Source: Christensenella sp. UBA1259
GTDB lineage: Bacteria; Bacillota; Clostridia; Christensenellales; Borkfalkiaceae
Assembly: GCA_002308755.1 (NCBI GenBank)
Contig: DBVR01000007.1
Span: 45,060 to 52,374 of the forward strand
Direction: 5' to 3'
Length of the DNA: 7,315 nucleotides
Shown: piece after piece, positions 1-6,680 of the stretch
How the letters are laid out: each line of letters starts with the position of its first letter
How positions within the stretch are numbered: position 1 is the stretch's first letter
Notes under the pieces: generated by a model
What the model was told of the DNA's origin: nothing
Databases searched by the model: none
What the model saw: only the letters and a program-made list of their open reading frames with translations
Program-made: the position numbers and the translations under genes

Positions 1-2145
1 CCCAAAGATTCCACCGAACAGAACATAAAAAACATGGAACAGACGTTGCGCGAAATGGGTGCGATGTTCAACTGGGACGCGGAAGTAAAAACCTGCGAAG
101 AAGATTATTACAAGTGGACTCAATGGATATTCCTTAAACTCTACGAAAAAGGTCTGGCGTACAGAAAGGAAGCGCCGGTAAACTGGTGCCCGAGTTGCAA
201 GACCGTTCTCGCAAACGAACAGGTCGTAAACGGCTGTTGCGAAAGGTGCGGTTCTACCGTTGTGAAAAAAGACCTTACTCAATGGTTCTTCAAAATAACC
301 GACTACGCGGAAGAACTTCTGCAAGGGTTAAAAGATCTCGACTGGCCCGAAAAGACGAAACTTATGCAGAGAAACTGGATAGGTAAATCCACGGGCGGCG
401 AAATAGAATTCACGGCGGAAAGCGGAGATAAGTTCAAAGTTTTCACTACCCGTGCCGACACGCTTTTCGGCGTTTCTTACGTCGTACTCGCTCCCGAACA
501 CCCGCTCGTTAAAAAACTTACTTCGGAAAAACAGAGAAAAGCCGTCGAAAACTATATCGCCGAAACGGCGAAAACCAACGAAATAGACAGACTTTCCACT
601 GCGCGCGAAAAGACCGGCGTATATATAGGGCATAACGCCATAAATCCGATAAACGGGAAAAGCGTTCCGATATTTGCCGCAGACTACGTTCTGTACTCCT
701 ACGGTACGGGCGCGGTCATGGGCGTGCCTTCCCACGACGAAAGGGATTACGATTTCGCCAAAAAATACGGGCTCCCGATAACGAGAGTAATAAAGGGCGT
801 TTCGGGAAATGACGACCTTCCTTTCTGCGACGACGGCATAGTTATAAACAGCCCCGGATTCGACGGTATGACCAGCGCGGAAGCGAGAAAAGCGATAATA
901 TCCGAACTCGTGAAAAAAGGCGCGGGCGAACACAAAACGAATTACAGGCTTCGCGACTGGCTGGTTTCCCGCCAGCGTTACTGGGGCGCGCCTATCCCGA
1001 TAGTTTATTGCGATAAGTGCGGCACGGTCCCCGTTCCGGTGGAAAACCTGCCCGTAAAACTGCCCTACGACGTTGAATTCAAACCCGACGGAAAATCCCC
1101 GCTCGCAAAACACGAAGGCTTTATGAATACCTCCTGTCCCGTATGCGGCGGCCCCGCAAGGAGAGATCCCGACACTTTGGACACTTTCGTGTGTTCGAGT
1201 TGGTACTATTTAAGATATCCCGACGCGCACAACGCGAAAGAACCGTTCAATCCCGAAATAATCAATAAAATGCTGCCCGTCGATAAGTACGTCGGCGGCG
1301 CGGAACATGCATGTATGCACTTGCTTTATGCAAGATTCATCACAAAGGCATTAAGGGATATGGGATATCTGAAATTCGACGAGCCGTTCAAATCGCTCGT
1401 GCATCAGGGCGTTATTTTAGGTCCCGACGGCATGCGTATGAGCAAGTCGAAAGGTAACATAATCGCACCCGATCCGTACGTCGAAAAATACGGTTCGGAT
1501 ACTTTAAGACTGTACCTTATGTTCGGGTTTTCCTACACGGAAGGCGGTCCTTGGAACGACGACGGCATAAAAGCCATACTGAAATTCCTTGAAAGGATAG
1601 AACGCCTTGCAACGAGAGTAAAGACTCTCGCCGTTAAACCCGCAAAATGCGGCAAAGAAGAAAAAGAACTCCTCTACGCCGTAAACTACGCCGTGCAATG
1701 CGTGGATCGGGATATGGAAAATTTCTCGTTCAATACGGCTGTGGCAAGGCTAATGGAACTGCTTAACGCTCTCACCAAATACGACGGGCTGGAAAACAAA
1801 AACACCGAGATATTTAAGGAAAGTTTCCTGACGTTTATAAAACTTCTCGCCCCGTGCGCTCCGCACTTTGCGGAAGAAATCTGGGAAATCTTGGGCAACA
1901 AAAACTCGGTATTCCTTTCTTCTTACCCCGTATGCGATAAGTCGAAGCTGGTTCTGGACGAGATAGAAGTCGCCGTACAGATAAACAGTAAAATGAAAGC
2001 AAGGATCCTTATCCCCGCCGAGATAGACGAAGAAGGAATCAGAAAAATTATTTTCGCCGACGAAAAACTGTCCGCCGAAATCGGCGACAGACCGATAAAG
2101 AAACTCATTATCGTGCCTAAACGTCTCGTCAATATAATAATCTGA
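1..2145 (+). CDS. leuS: Leucyl-tRNA synthetase, 5'-truncated by the window edge
   Basis: Class I aminoacyl-tRNA synthetase that charges tRNA-Leu with leucine in the cytoplasm. The frame is open from base 1, so the gene starts upstream; the Met at 34 is internal. About 100 N-terminal residues, including the HIGH-type ATP signature, lie outside. Visible in order are a first zinc module (Cys codons at 187, 196, 238, 247), the CP1 editing domain with TTRADTLFG (445-471) and the GVPSHDERD segment (HDERD at 733-747, holding the conserved editing Asp), a second zinc ribbon (Cys codons 1009, 1018, 1135, 1144), the SSWYYLRY segment near 1195-1220, the KMSKS loop as RMSKS (1435-1449), the anticodon-binding helical domain and the small C-terminal domain. 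The 714 codons in view plus the missing part fit the usual length of about 800 residues. The first KMSKS residue is Arg instead of Lys, a conservative change. The next gene follows after 28 nt, suggesting co-transcription. Editing and catalytic residues in view look intact. Confidence 0.97.
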   Translation, partial: PKDSTEQNIKNMEQTLREMGAMFNWDAEVKTCEEDYYKWTQWIFLKLYEKGLAYRKEAPVNWCPSCKTVLANEQVVNGCCERCGSTVVKKDLTQWFFKITDYAEELLQGLKDLDWPEKTKLMQRNWIGKSTGGEIEFTAESGDKFKVFTTRADTLFGVSYVVLAPEHPLVKKLTSEKQRKAVENYIAETAKTNEIDRLSTAREKTGVYIGHNAINPINGKSVPIFAADYVLYSYGTGAVMGVPSHDERDYDFAKKYGLPITRVIKGVSGNDDLPFCDDGIVINSPGFDGMTSAEARKAIISELVKKGAGEHKTNYRLRDWLVSRQRYWGAPIPIVYCDKCGTVPVPVENLPVKLPYDVEFKPDGKSPLAKHEGFMNTSCPVCGGPARRDPDTLDTFVCSSWYYLRYPDAHNAKEPFNPEIINKMLPVDKYVGGAEHACMHLLYARFITKALRDMGYLKFDEPFKSLVHQGVILGPDGMRMSKSKGNIIAPDPYVEKYGSDTLRLYLMFGFSYTEGGPWNDDGIKAILKFLERIERLATRVKTLAVKPAKCGKEEKELLYAVNYAVQCVDRDMENFSFNTAVARLMELLNALTKYDGLENKNTEIFKESFLTFIKLLAPCAPHFAEEIWEILGNKNSVFLSSYPVCDKSKLVLDEIEVAVQINSKMKARILIPAEIDEEGIRKIIFADEKLSAEIGDRPIKKLIIVPKRLVNIII

Positions 2146-2173
2146 CGGGATCGCGGCAGAATAATTCAGGTAA

Positions 2174-4615
2174 ATGAAAAGAAACAGCGCAACGAATACG
2201 GAAATCGAAAGATTTTCCCCCGATTGTAAAGTCGGATTGAACGAAAGTCAGGTCAAAAGCAGGACGGACGAAGGGCTTGTAAACGTCGTTAGAAAACATT
2301 ATTCGAAGTCTTATACAAGCATCGTCGTAAGTAACGTCTGCACTTTTTTCAATCTGTTGGGACTCGCCGTATTTATCGCGCTGCTTTGCGTTGACGCGGA
2401 AATATTCAACTACGTTTTCGTACTGGTATATATCGCAAATCTCGCTATCGGCATAACGCAGGAAATACGCGCCAAAAAAAGCATAGACAGACTTTCTCTT
2501 CTGACCAACAAAAGCGCGACGGTGGTAAGGGACGGTAAGGAAACGGATATCTCCCCCAAGGATATCGTACTCGACGACGTGGTAAAACTTTCGGTCGGCA
2601 ATCAGGTCCCCACCGATTGCAAAATAATAGACGGCGACGTCGAAGTGAACGAATCGCTTTTAACGGGAGAATCCGTATCCATCAAAAAAAGCGTGGGCGA
2701 CGAACTCTTATCCGGAAGTTTCATATCTTCCGGTTGCTGCTACGCAAGGGCGGAAAAAGTAGGCAAAGAAAATTACGTCGAAACGCTTTCCGCAAAAGCC
2801 AAAAAATATAAAAAACCGCACTCCGAACTGATGGAGTCGTTAAAAATCCTTATAAAGATAATCGCCGCGGTAATTATTCCGCTTGCAATACTTTATACCG
2901 TTAAAAGTTTCGTTGCGGGCGAAGAACTCAACTCCGCGGTACTCAGCACTTCTACCCTCGTTATCGGCATGATACCCAGCGGTATGTTTTTACTGACGAG
3001 TTTAGCGCTCGCCGTCGGTATAATAAAACTCGCGAAACACAACACGCTCGTGCAGGACCTTTATTCTCTCGAAATGCTTGCCCGCGTGGATACCGTGTGC
3101 TTTGATAAGACGGGAACTATAACCGACGGAAACATGACGGTAAAAGACGTCGTTTCCGTAGACGGCTCCGATACGTCCGAAATAGAAAAGATATTAAGTT
3201 CCATGATGGCGGCGTTGTCCGACGACAACCTTACGGCGTCCGCCGTTGCCGAAAGATTCGGAAAAGAATCTTTCTTCTCCCCCGTAAATACTCTTCCTTT
3301 CAGTTCCAAACGCAAACTTTCCGCCGTAACTTTTAAAGACCGCGGAACTTTCGCTCTCGGCGCGTCGGAATTCGTGCTTAATAAAGACGAATACGGTAAA
3401 ATAGCGGATACGGTGAACGGTTATGCGGCGGAAGGACTGAGAGTTCTGATACTCGCGGAAAGTAAAAACGCCATGTCGGGCGAAAATCTGCCCGCAAACC
3501 TTAAACCGATAGCCTATATTCTTATTGCCGATAACGTAAGGGAAGACGCCTTGGAAACTGTAAAATGGTTCAAAGAAAACGGCGTGGATATAAAGGTCAT
3601 ATCGGGCGACAACCCCGTTACCGTCGCGGAAGTTTCTAAAAGAGTGGGAATAGACGGCGCGGAAAAATATATAAGTTTAGAAGGCGTTTCCGACGAAGAA
3701 GTCGCAAATGCCGCCACCGAATACACGGTGTTCGGCAGAGTGTCGCCGGAACAGAAAGCAATTCTCATATCGGCATTAAAAGCCGCAGGACACGTTACCG
3801 CCATGATGGGCGACGGTGTGAACGATATTCTTGCGTTAAAGGAAGCGAACTGCGCCATTTCCGTCGCCGCGGGCAGCGAAGCCGCAAGAAACGTGGCGCA
3901 TCTCGTCCTTACCGACAACAACTTCAATTCCCTGCCGAAAGTCGTGTACGAAGGCAGACGCGTCATAAACAACGTGCAGAGTTCTTCTTCTCTGTACCTT
4001 ATGAAAACGTTGTTTACGATGATTCTTGCCGCGGTTACCCTGATACTTCCCTTTACCAAGGTATACCCCTTTACGTTAAGGCAGATGAATCTTCTGGAAT
4101 TCTTCGTGATAGGCGTTCCGTCGTTCTTCCTGTCGTTACAGCCCAACGACTCGCGCGTGGAAGGAAAATTTATAAATTACGTCATTGCAAAATCGCTTCC
4201 CGCCGCTCTTTTAATGCTGCTGAGCGTAGCCGTTATAGAAGTGCTTAAAAGGGTTCTGGGATTCTACCCCGACGATATATCGTCGGAAATTTATACCACT
4301 ATGCAGGTTTTCGCCCTGACCTTTGCGGGAATAGCCAACCTGTATATGATAAGCAGACCGCTCAACAGATACCGTTTCGTGCTCGTGGCGTGCTGTTTTG
4401 CGGTTATTTTAGCGGCGTTTATCGTTACAGTAGTGTACGGTATAGACATCTTGGGATTTGCCGCTTTTACGCCGCTTATACTTTGCTGGCATCACGTCGC
4501 TATCGTGATAAGCATAGCGCTTCTGAATATCCCGCTCGCTTTCGCCTTACAGAAACTCTTTGAGTTTATAAGGAAAAGGGGCAGGCGCGCCGTAAAACAA
4601 ACACGCGTAAAATGA
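2174..4615 (+). CDS. Cation-translocating P-type ATPase (CtpE-like / PacL-like)
   Basis: Membrane pump that moves a cation using ATP through an aspartyl-phosphate intermediate. All core motifs are present in 813 residues: actuator TGES (164-167), phosphorylation motif DKTGT (Asp311), nucleotide-domain FSSKRKLS (376-383), DNVR (453-456), SGDN (477-480) and hinge GDGVND (546-551). About ten membrane segments are predicted by eye, near 54-73, 77-96, 226-244, 255-285, 608-626, 637-656, 671-692, 706-726, 735-756 and 765-793, ending in a basic tail. There is no N-terminal heavy-metal domain and no CPC motif, so this is not a copper/zinc P1B pump. Transmembrane segment 4 reads IPSGM (267-271) where calcium and manganese pumps have PEGL, and segment 6 reads MNLLEFFVIGVPSFF, so the transported ion cannot be assigned. 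Overall it most resembles the CtpE-like group, one mycobacterial member of which is linked to calcium uptake. The start has only a weak AGG 3 nt upstream, and the gene probably shares the leuS transcript. Confidence 0.93.
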   Translation: MKRNSATNTEIERFSPDCKVGLNESQVKSRTDEGLVNVVRKHYSKSYTSIVVSNVCTFFNLLGLAVFIALLCVDAEIFNYVFVLVYIANLAIGITQEIRAKKSIDRLSLLTNKSATVVRDGKETDISPKDIVLDDVVKLSVGNQVPTDCKIIDGDVEVNESLLTGESVSIKKSVGDELLSGSFISSGCCYARAEKVGKENYVETLSAKAKKYKKPHSELMESLKILIKIIAAVIIPLAILYTVKSFVAGEELNSAVLSTSTLVIGMIPSGMFLLTSLALAVGIIKLAKHNTLVQDLYSLEMLARVDTVCFDKTGTITDGNMTVKDVVSVDGSDTSEIEKILSSMMAALSDDNLTASAVAERFGKESFFSPVNTLPFSSKRKLSAVTFKDRGTFALGASEFVLNKDEYGKIADTVNGYAAEGLRVLILAESKNAMSGENLPANLKPIAYILIADNVREDALETVKWFKENGVDIKVISGDNPVTVAEVSKRVGIDGAEKYISLEGVSDEEVANAATEYTVFGRVSPEQKAILISALKAAGHVTAMMGDGVNDILALKEANCAISVAAGSEAARNVAHLVLTDNNFNSLPKVVYEGRRVINNVQSSSSLYLMKTLFTMILAAVTLILPFTKVYPFTLRQMNLLEFFVIGVPSFFLSLQPNDSRVEGKFINYVIAKSLPAALLMLLSVAVIEVLKRVLGFYPDDISSEIYTTMQVFALTFAGIANLYMISRPLNRYRFVLVACCFAVILAAFIVTVVYGIDILGFAAFTPLILCWHHVAIVISIALLNIPLAFALQKLFEFIRKRGRRAVKQTRVK

Positions 4616-4631
4616 TACGAATATAAACGTA

Positions 4632-4676
4632 TAAAATCCGAAAGCCCGTTGCAACGCAACGGGCTTTCGGATTTTA
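4632..4676. terminator. Bidirectional intrinsic terminator between converging genes
   Basis: A perfect inverted repeat of 21 bp (4632-4652 against 4656-4676) with a 3-nt loop AAC. The GC-rich inner stem is flanked by an A-run on the left and a T-run on the right, so each strand has a short U-tract after the hairpin. It begins 16 nt after the stop of the P-type ATPase gene and lies 8 nt beyond the stop of acpP on the other strand, as expected for a terminator shared by two converging transcripts. Confidence 0.9.
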
Positions 4677-4684
4677 GAAACGAA

Positions 4685-4915
4685 TTATTTGTTGTTTTCG
4701 ATTATGGAAATAATATCCCCTACGGTCTTGATGTTTACGGCGTCTTCTTCGGAAATGGATATTCCGCATTCTTCTTCCAGATTCATAAGCATTTCCACGA
4801 CGTCCAAAGAGTCCGCACCCAAGTCCTTAACGACTTCCTTATCTTCCGTTATATCGGAAACGGGCTTGTTCAACTGTTTGGCGATCAATTCCTTTACCTG
4901 TTCTGCAACAGACAT
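4685..4915 (-). CDS. acpP: Acyl carrier protein
   Basis: Small acidic carrier that holds growing acyl chains on a 4'-phosphopantetheine arm during cytoplasmic fatty acid synthesis. The 76-residue product has the classic DSL motif within the DLGADSLD segment; Ser36 (codon 4810-4808) is the expected attachment site. Length and the four-helix pattern match bacterial AcpP. I chose the ATG at 4915 because GGAGGG sits 6 nt upstream and the protein then begins MSVAEQVKEL as in known ACPs. A longer frame beginning with TTG at 4978 would start on the -35 box and is not credible. The gene has its own promoter (4950-4978) and ends just before the shared terminator. No fatty acid synthesis gene is adjacent; trpB2 lies upstream on the same strand. 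A carrier for another pathway cannot be excluded from sequence alone, but the close match to AcpP makes the housekeeping role likely. Confidence 0.93.
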   Translation of the reverse strand: MSVAEQVKELIAKQLNKPVSDITEDKEVVKDLGADSLDVVEMLMNLEEECGISISEEDAVNIKTVGDIISIIENNK

Positions 4916-4921
4916 CTCGGT

Positions 4922-4927
4922 CCCTCC
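4922..4927 (-). promoter_or_regulatory. Ribosome binding site of acpP
   Basis: GGAGGG on the minus strand, 6 nt before the ATG at 4915. It decides the start of acpP against the longer upstream frame. Confidence 0.85.
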
Positions 4928-4949
4928 ATAGTTTTTAGAATATAAATCT

Positions 4950-4978
4950 ATTTTAATACATTTCGCGCAATAAATCAA
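4950..4978 (-). promoter_or_regulatory. Sigma-A-type promoter of acpP
   Basis: On the minus strand TTGATT (4978-4973) and TAAAAT (4955-4950) are separated by exactly 17 nt, each one or two bases from consensus. Transcription would start roughly at 4943, about 28 nt before the acpP start. It lies in the 82-nt gap after the trpB2 stop, so acpP need not depend on the T-box-controlled transcript. I see no recognisable FapR- or FabT-type operator. Confidence 0.72.
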
Positions 4979-4997
4979 GCGATATAGCGCACATTAT

Positions 4998-6380
4998 TTA
5001 TTTGTTCTGCGGAATATCGGGAATCGTCGCGAACCCCTTTTCAAGGTCTTCGTCGGTCGGAATATAATCGGTCATTGTCTTGTCGTTATACTGCGTGTAA
5101 GCCTTTATGTCGAAATATCCCGTTCCGGACAGACAGAACACTATCTTTTTCCTTTCGCCCGTTTCCTTGCACTTTAACGCTTCGTCGATAACTACCCTTA
5201 TGGAGTGGGAAGATTCGGGAGCAGGAAGAATTCCTTCCGTCTTCGCAAAACGCACCGCCGCTTCGAATACGCTGGTCTGTTCCACCGACGTGCACTTGAT
5301 ATATCCGTCGTGGTACAGTTTGGAAACGATAGGATTCATCGCGTGATAACGCAGTCCGCCGGCATGGTTCGGGGACGGCATGAATCCGTTGCCCAAAGTG
5401 TACATTTTAAGGAGCGGAGTCATCTTGCCCGTATCGCCGAAATCGTAAGCGTATCTGCCTCTCGTTAAAGAAGGACAGGACTTCGGTTCTACCGCAAGTA
5501 TCTCGTATTTCGCCTTTCCGTTTATCTTATCCTTTATAAAGGGTGCGATAAACCCGCCGAAATTCGAACCGCCGCCTATACAACTTACGAGAAGGTCGGG
5601 TTCTACGCCGTATTTTTCGAGTGCGGTTTTGGTCTCCTGCCCTATTATGGACTGGTGAAGTATAACGTGATCCAACACGCTGCCCAAAACGTATTTGCAG
5701 TTAGGCGTTTTTGTGGCGACTTCCAACGCTTCGGACACGGCGCAACCCAAAGACCCCGCCGTATTCGGGTTTTCCGCAAGTATCTTTTTGCCTATTTCCG
5801 TGGTCGTGGACGGACTGGGAATTACCTTTGCTCCGTACGTTTCCATAACGGACTTTCTGAACGGTTTCTGCTCCGCACTGCATTTTACCATATATACCGT
5901 AAGGTCCATACCCAGAAACGCGCACGCCATCGAAAGCGCCGTGCCCCACTGTCCCGCGCCCGTTTCGGTGGTAAGCGAAGTAAGCCCCTGCTTTTTGGCG
6001 TAATACGCCTGCGCGATAGCCGAATTGAGTTTATGCGATCCCGAAGTATTGTTTCCTTCGAATTTATAATAGATTTCGGCGGGAGTCCCAAGCGATTTTT
6101 CAAGGCAATACGCCCTGATAAGGGGCGACGGACGTATCATCTTGTAAAAATCCATTATTTCTTCGGGGATAGGTATATACTCGTCGGTAACGTTCAACTC
6201 CTGCTTGGCAAGTTCCGTACAGAACGCTCCTTCGTAGTCTTCGAGCGTACAGGGCTGTAAAGTGCCGGGATGAAGCGCGGGCGCGTGCTTTTCGGGAAGC
6301 ACCGCGTTCATATTATACCAGTTTCTCGGCAATTCCTTTTCTTCCAACAAAAGCCTCGTAGGTAACCTTTTCTCTGCCAT
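4998..6380 (-). CDS. trpB2: Tryptophan synthase beta chain, TrpB2 type
   Basis: PLP enzyme that joins indole and L-serine to make L-tryptophan in the cytoplasm. The 460-residue product has SHKLNSA with Lys117 as the PLP Schiff-base lysine, ETGAGQWG (139-146) holding the likely catalytic Glu139, the phosphate-binding GGGSN (269-273), HAGGLRYH (339-346), PAPESSH (386-392) and SGTGYFD (418-424). The GAGQWG (TrpB1 has GAGQHG), the long N-terminal extension and the length place it in the TrpB2 group, whose members often act without the usual TrpA contact. The ATG at 6380 was chosen because AAGGAG lies 9 nt upstream and the T-box terminator ends about 30 nt before it. The frame happens to stay open upstream to 6581, but that part is the leader RNA. 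No trpA or other trp gene is in the window, which suggests indole salvage (inference). Expression is predicted to rise when tRNA-Trp is uncharged. Confidence 0.95.
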   Translation of the reverse strand: MAEKRLPTRLLLEEKELPRNWYNMNAVLPEKHAPALHPGTLQPCTLEDYEGAFCTELAKQELNVTDEYIPIPEEIMDFYKMIRPSPLIRAYCLEKSLGTPAEIYYKFEGNNTSGSHKLNSAIAQAYYAKKQGLTSLTTETGAGQWGTALSMACAFLGMDLTVYMVKCSAEQKPFRKSVMETYGAKVIPSPSTTTEIGKKILAENPNTAGSLGCAVSEALEVATKTPNCKYVLGSVLDHVILHQSIIGQETKTALEKYGVEPDLLVSCIGGGSNFGGFIAPFIKDKINGKAKYEILAVEPKSCPSLTRGRYAYDFGDTGKMTPLLKMYTLGNGFMPSPNHAGGLRYHAMNPIVSKLYHDGYIKCTSVEQTSVFEAAVRFAKTEGILPAPESSHSIRVVIDEALKCKETGERKKIVFCLSGTGYFDIKAYTQYNDKTMTDYIPTDEDLEKGFATIPDIPQNK

Positions 6381-6389
6381 AATTTTTAT

Positions 6390-6395
6390 CTCCTT
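6390..6395 (-). promoter_or_regulatory. Ribosome binding site of trpB2
   Basis: AAGGAG on the minus strand, 9 nt before the ATG at 6380 and just past the T-box terminator. It fixes the trpB2 start and rules out the longer open frame that runs back through the leader. Confidence 0.88.
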
Positions 6396-6412
6396 TTTAT
6401 AAAATTTCAAAT

Positions 6413-6453
6413 AAAAAACACGAATAAATTCCGTTGGGACGAATTTATCCGTG
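6413..6453 (-). terminator. T-box regulatory terminator
   Basis: On the minus strand 6453-6441 pairs with 6431-6419 over 13 bp, with a single G-U pair, around a 9-nt loop, followed by six T (6418-6413). Its left arm and loop (6453-6436) include the 3' half of the antiterminator, so the two structures exclude each other. This is the off state when tRNA-Trp is charged. It would also stop read-through coming from the upstream amylase-family gene. Confidence 0.92.
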
Positions 6454-6678
6454 TTGCCACCCATTTTCACAAAAACACAAGTTTTTGCCTCTTTTCGAGT
6501 ACTGTCATACTCTGCCGTTTTAACGCTCGGCTTTCCGCGTCGAGAACTACTACTATTTCGCCCCCGCCCTCGATAATCCATTCGGAGACCCGCCGTAATT
6601 TGCTCACACCGACCGCAAACTCTCTTTATACAGGCGAAAAACCTACTACTTTATCTCACAGGTTTCACGATTAACTTT
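6413..6678 (-). promoter_or_regulatory. T-box riboswitch leader, tryptophan specifier (UGG)
   Basis: Untranslated leader that senses uncharged tRNA and controls the trpB2 transcript by antitermination. Reading the minus strand, stem I is closed by GAGA (6657-6654) with TCTC (6545-6542), and higher up by CGCC (6636-6633) with GGCG (6594-6591). It carries the AGAGAG bulge segment followed by TTTGC and GCAAA enclosing the conserved GGTGTGA distal loop. The specifier loop has AGTA on the 5' side and GAA followed by TGG (6580-6578), the tryptophan codon. A plausible stem II lies around 6540-6523, and stem III is GAGTA/TACTC (6512-6497). The T-box proper, GGGTGGCAACACGG (6462-6449), pairs with GTCCC (6440-6436) as the antiterminator; its bulge TGGC can pair with a tRNA ending G73-CCA, the usual bacterial tRNA-Trp end. 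The 3' half overlaps a terminator. Specifier, bulge and downstream gene all point to tryptophan. Confidence 0.93.
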
Positions 6679-6680
6679 CC

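Noticed and set aside
328..1113. Long minus-strand open frame of 261 codons inside leuS.
   Set aside because: It lies opposite a well-conserved gene, has no family resemblance and no RBS. It comes from the codon bias of leuS.
1435..1449. RMSKS instead of KMSKS in LeuRS.
   Set aside because: A conservative change at the least constrained position, with the rest of the loop (MSKSKGN) intact. Not evidence of a defective or specialised enzyme.
3514..4146. Minus-strand open frame of 210 codons inside the P-type ATPase gene.
   Set aside because: Antisense shadow of a conserved coding region without its own signals.
4916..4978. Longer acpP frame starting with TTG at 4978.
   Set aside because: The TTG is part of the -35 box and the extension is not ACP-like. 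GGAGGG before the ATG at 4915 fits the canonical protein start.
4979..4990. Near-palindrome GCGATATAGCGC just upstream of the acpP promoter.
   Set aside because: The two halves are not truly complementary over the centre and it matches no operator I know.
5655..6260. Plus-strand open frame of 201 codons opposite trpB2.
   Set aside because: The translation is Arg/Phe-rich without recognisable motifs. The opposite strand encodes an intact TrpB2.
6381..6581. In-frame N-terminal extension of trpB2 (67 more codons from an ATG at 6581).
   Set aside because: It runs through the T-box specifier, stems and terminator, has no RBS, and encodes nothing like a TrpB N-terminus. The ATG arises because the Trp specifier TGG follows an A. 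The strong RBS at 6390-6395 supports the start at 6380.
6546..6650. Direct repeat AGTAGTAG at 6650-6643 and 6553-6546.
   Set aside because: Only 8 nt and both copies sit within T-box stem I, the first supplying the AGTA of the specifier loop. Likely part of that fold or chance, not a mobile or regulatory repeat.
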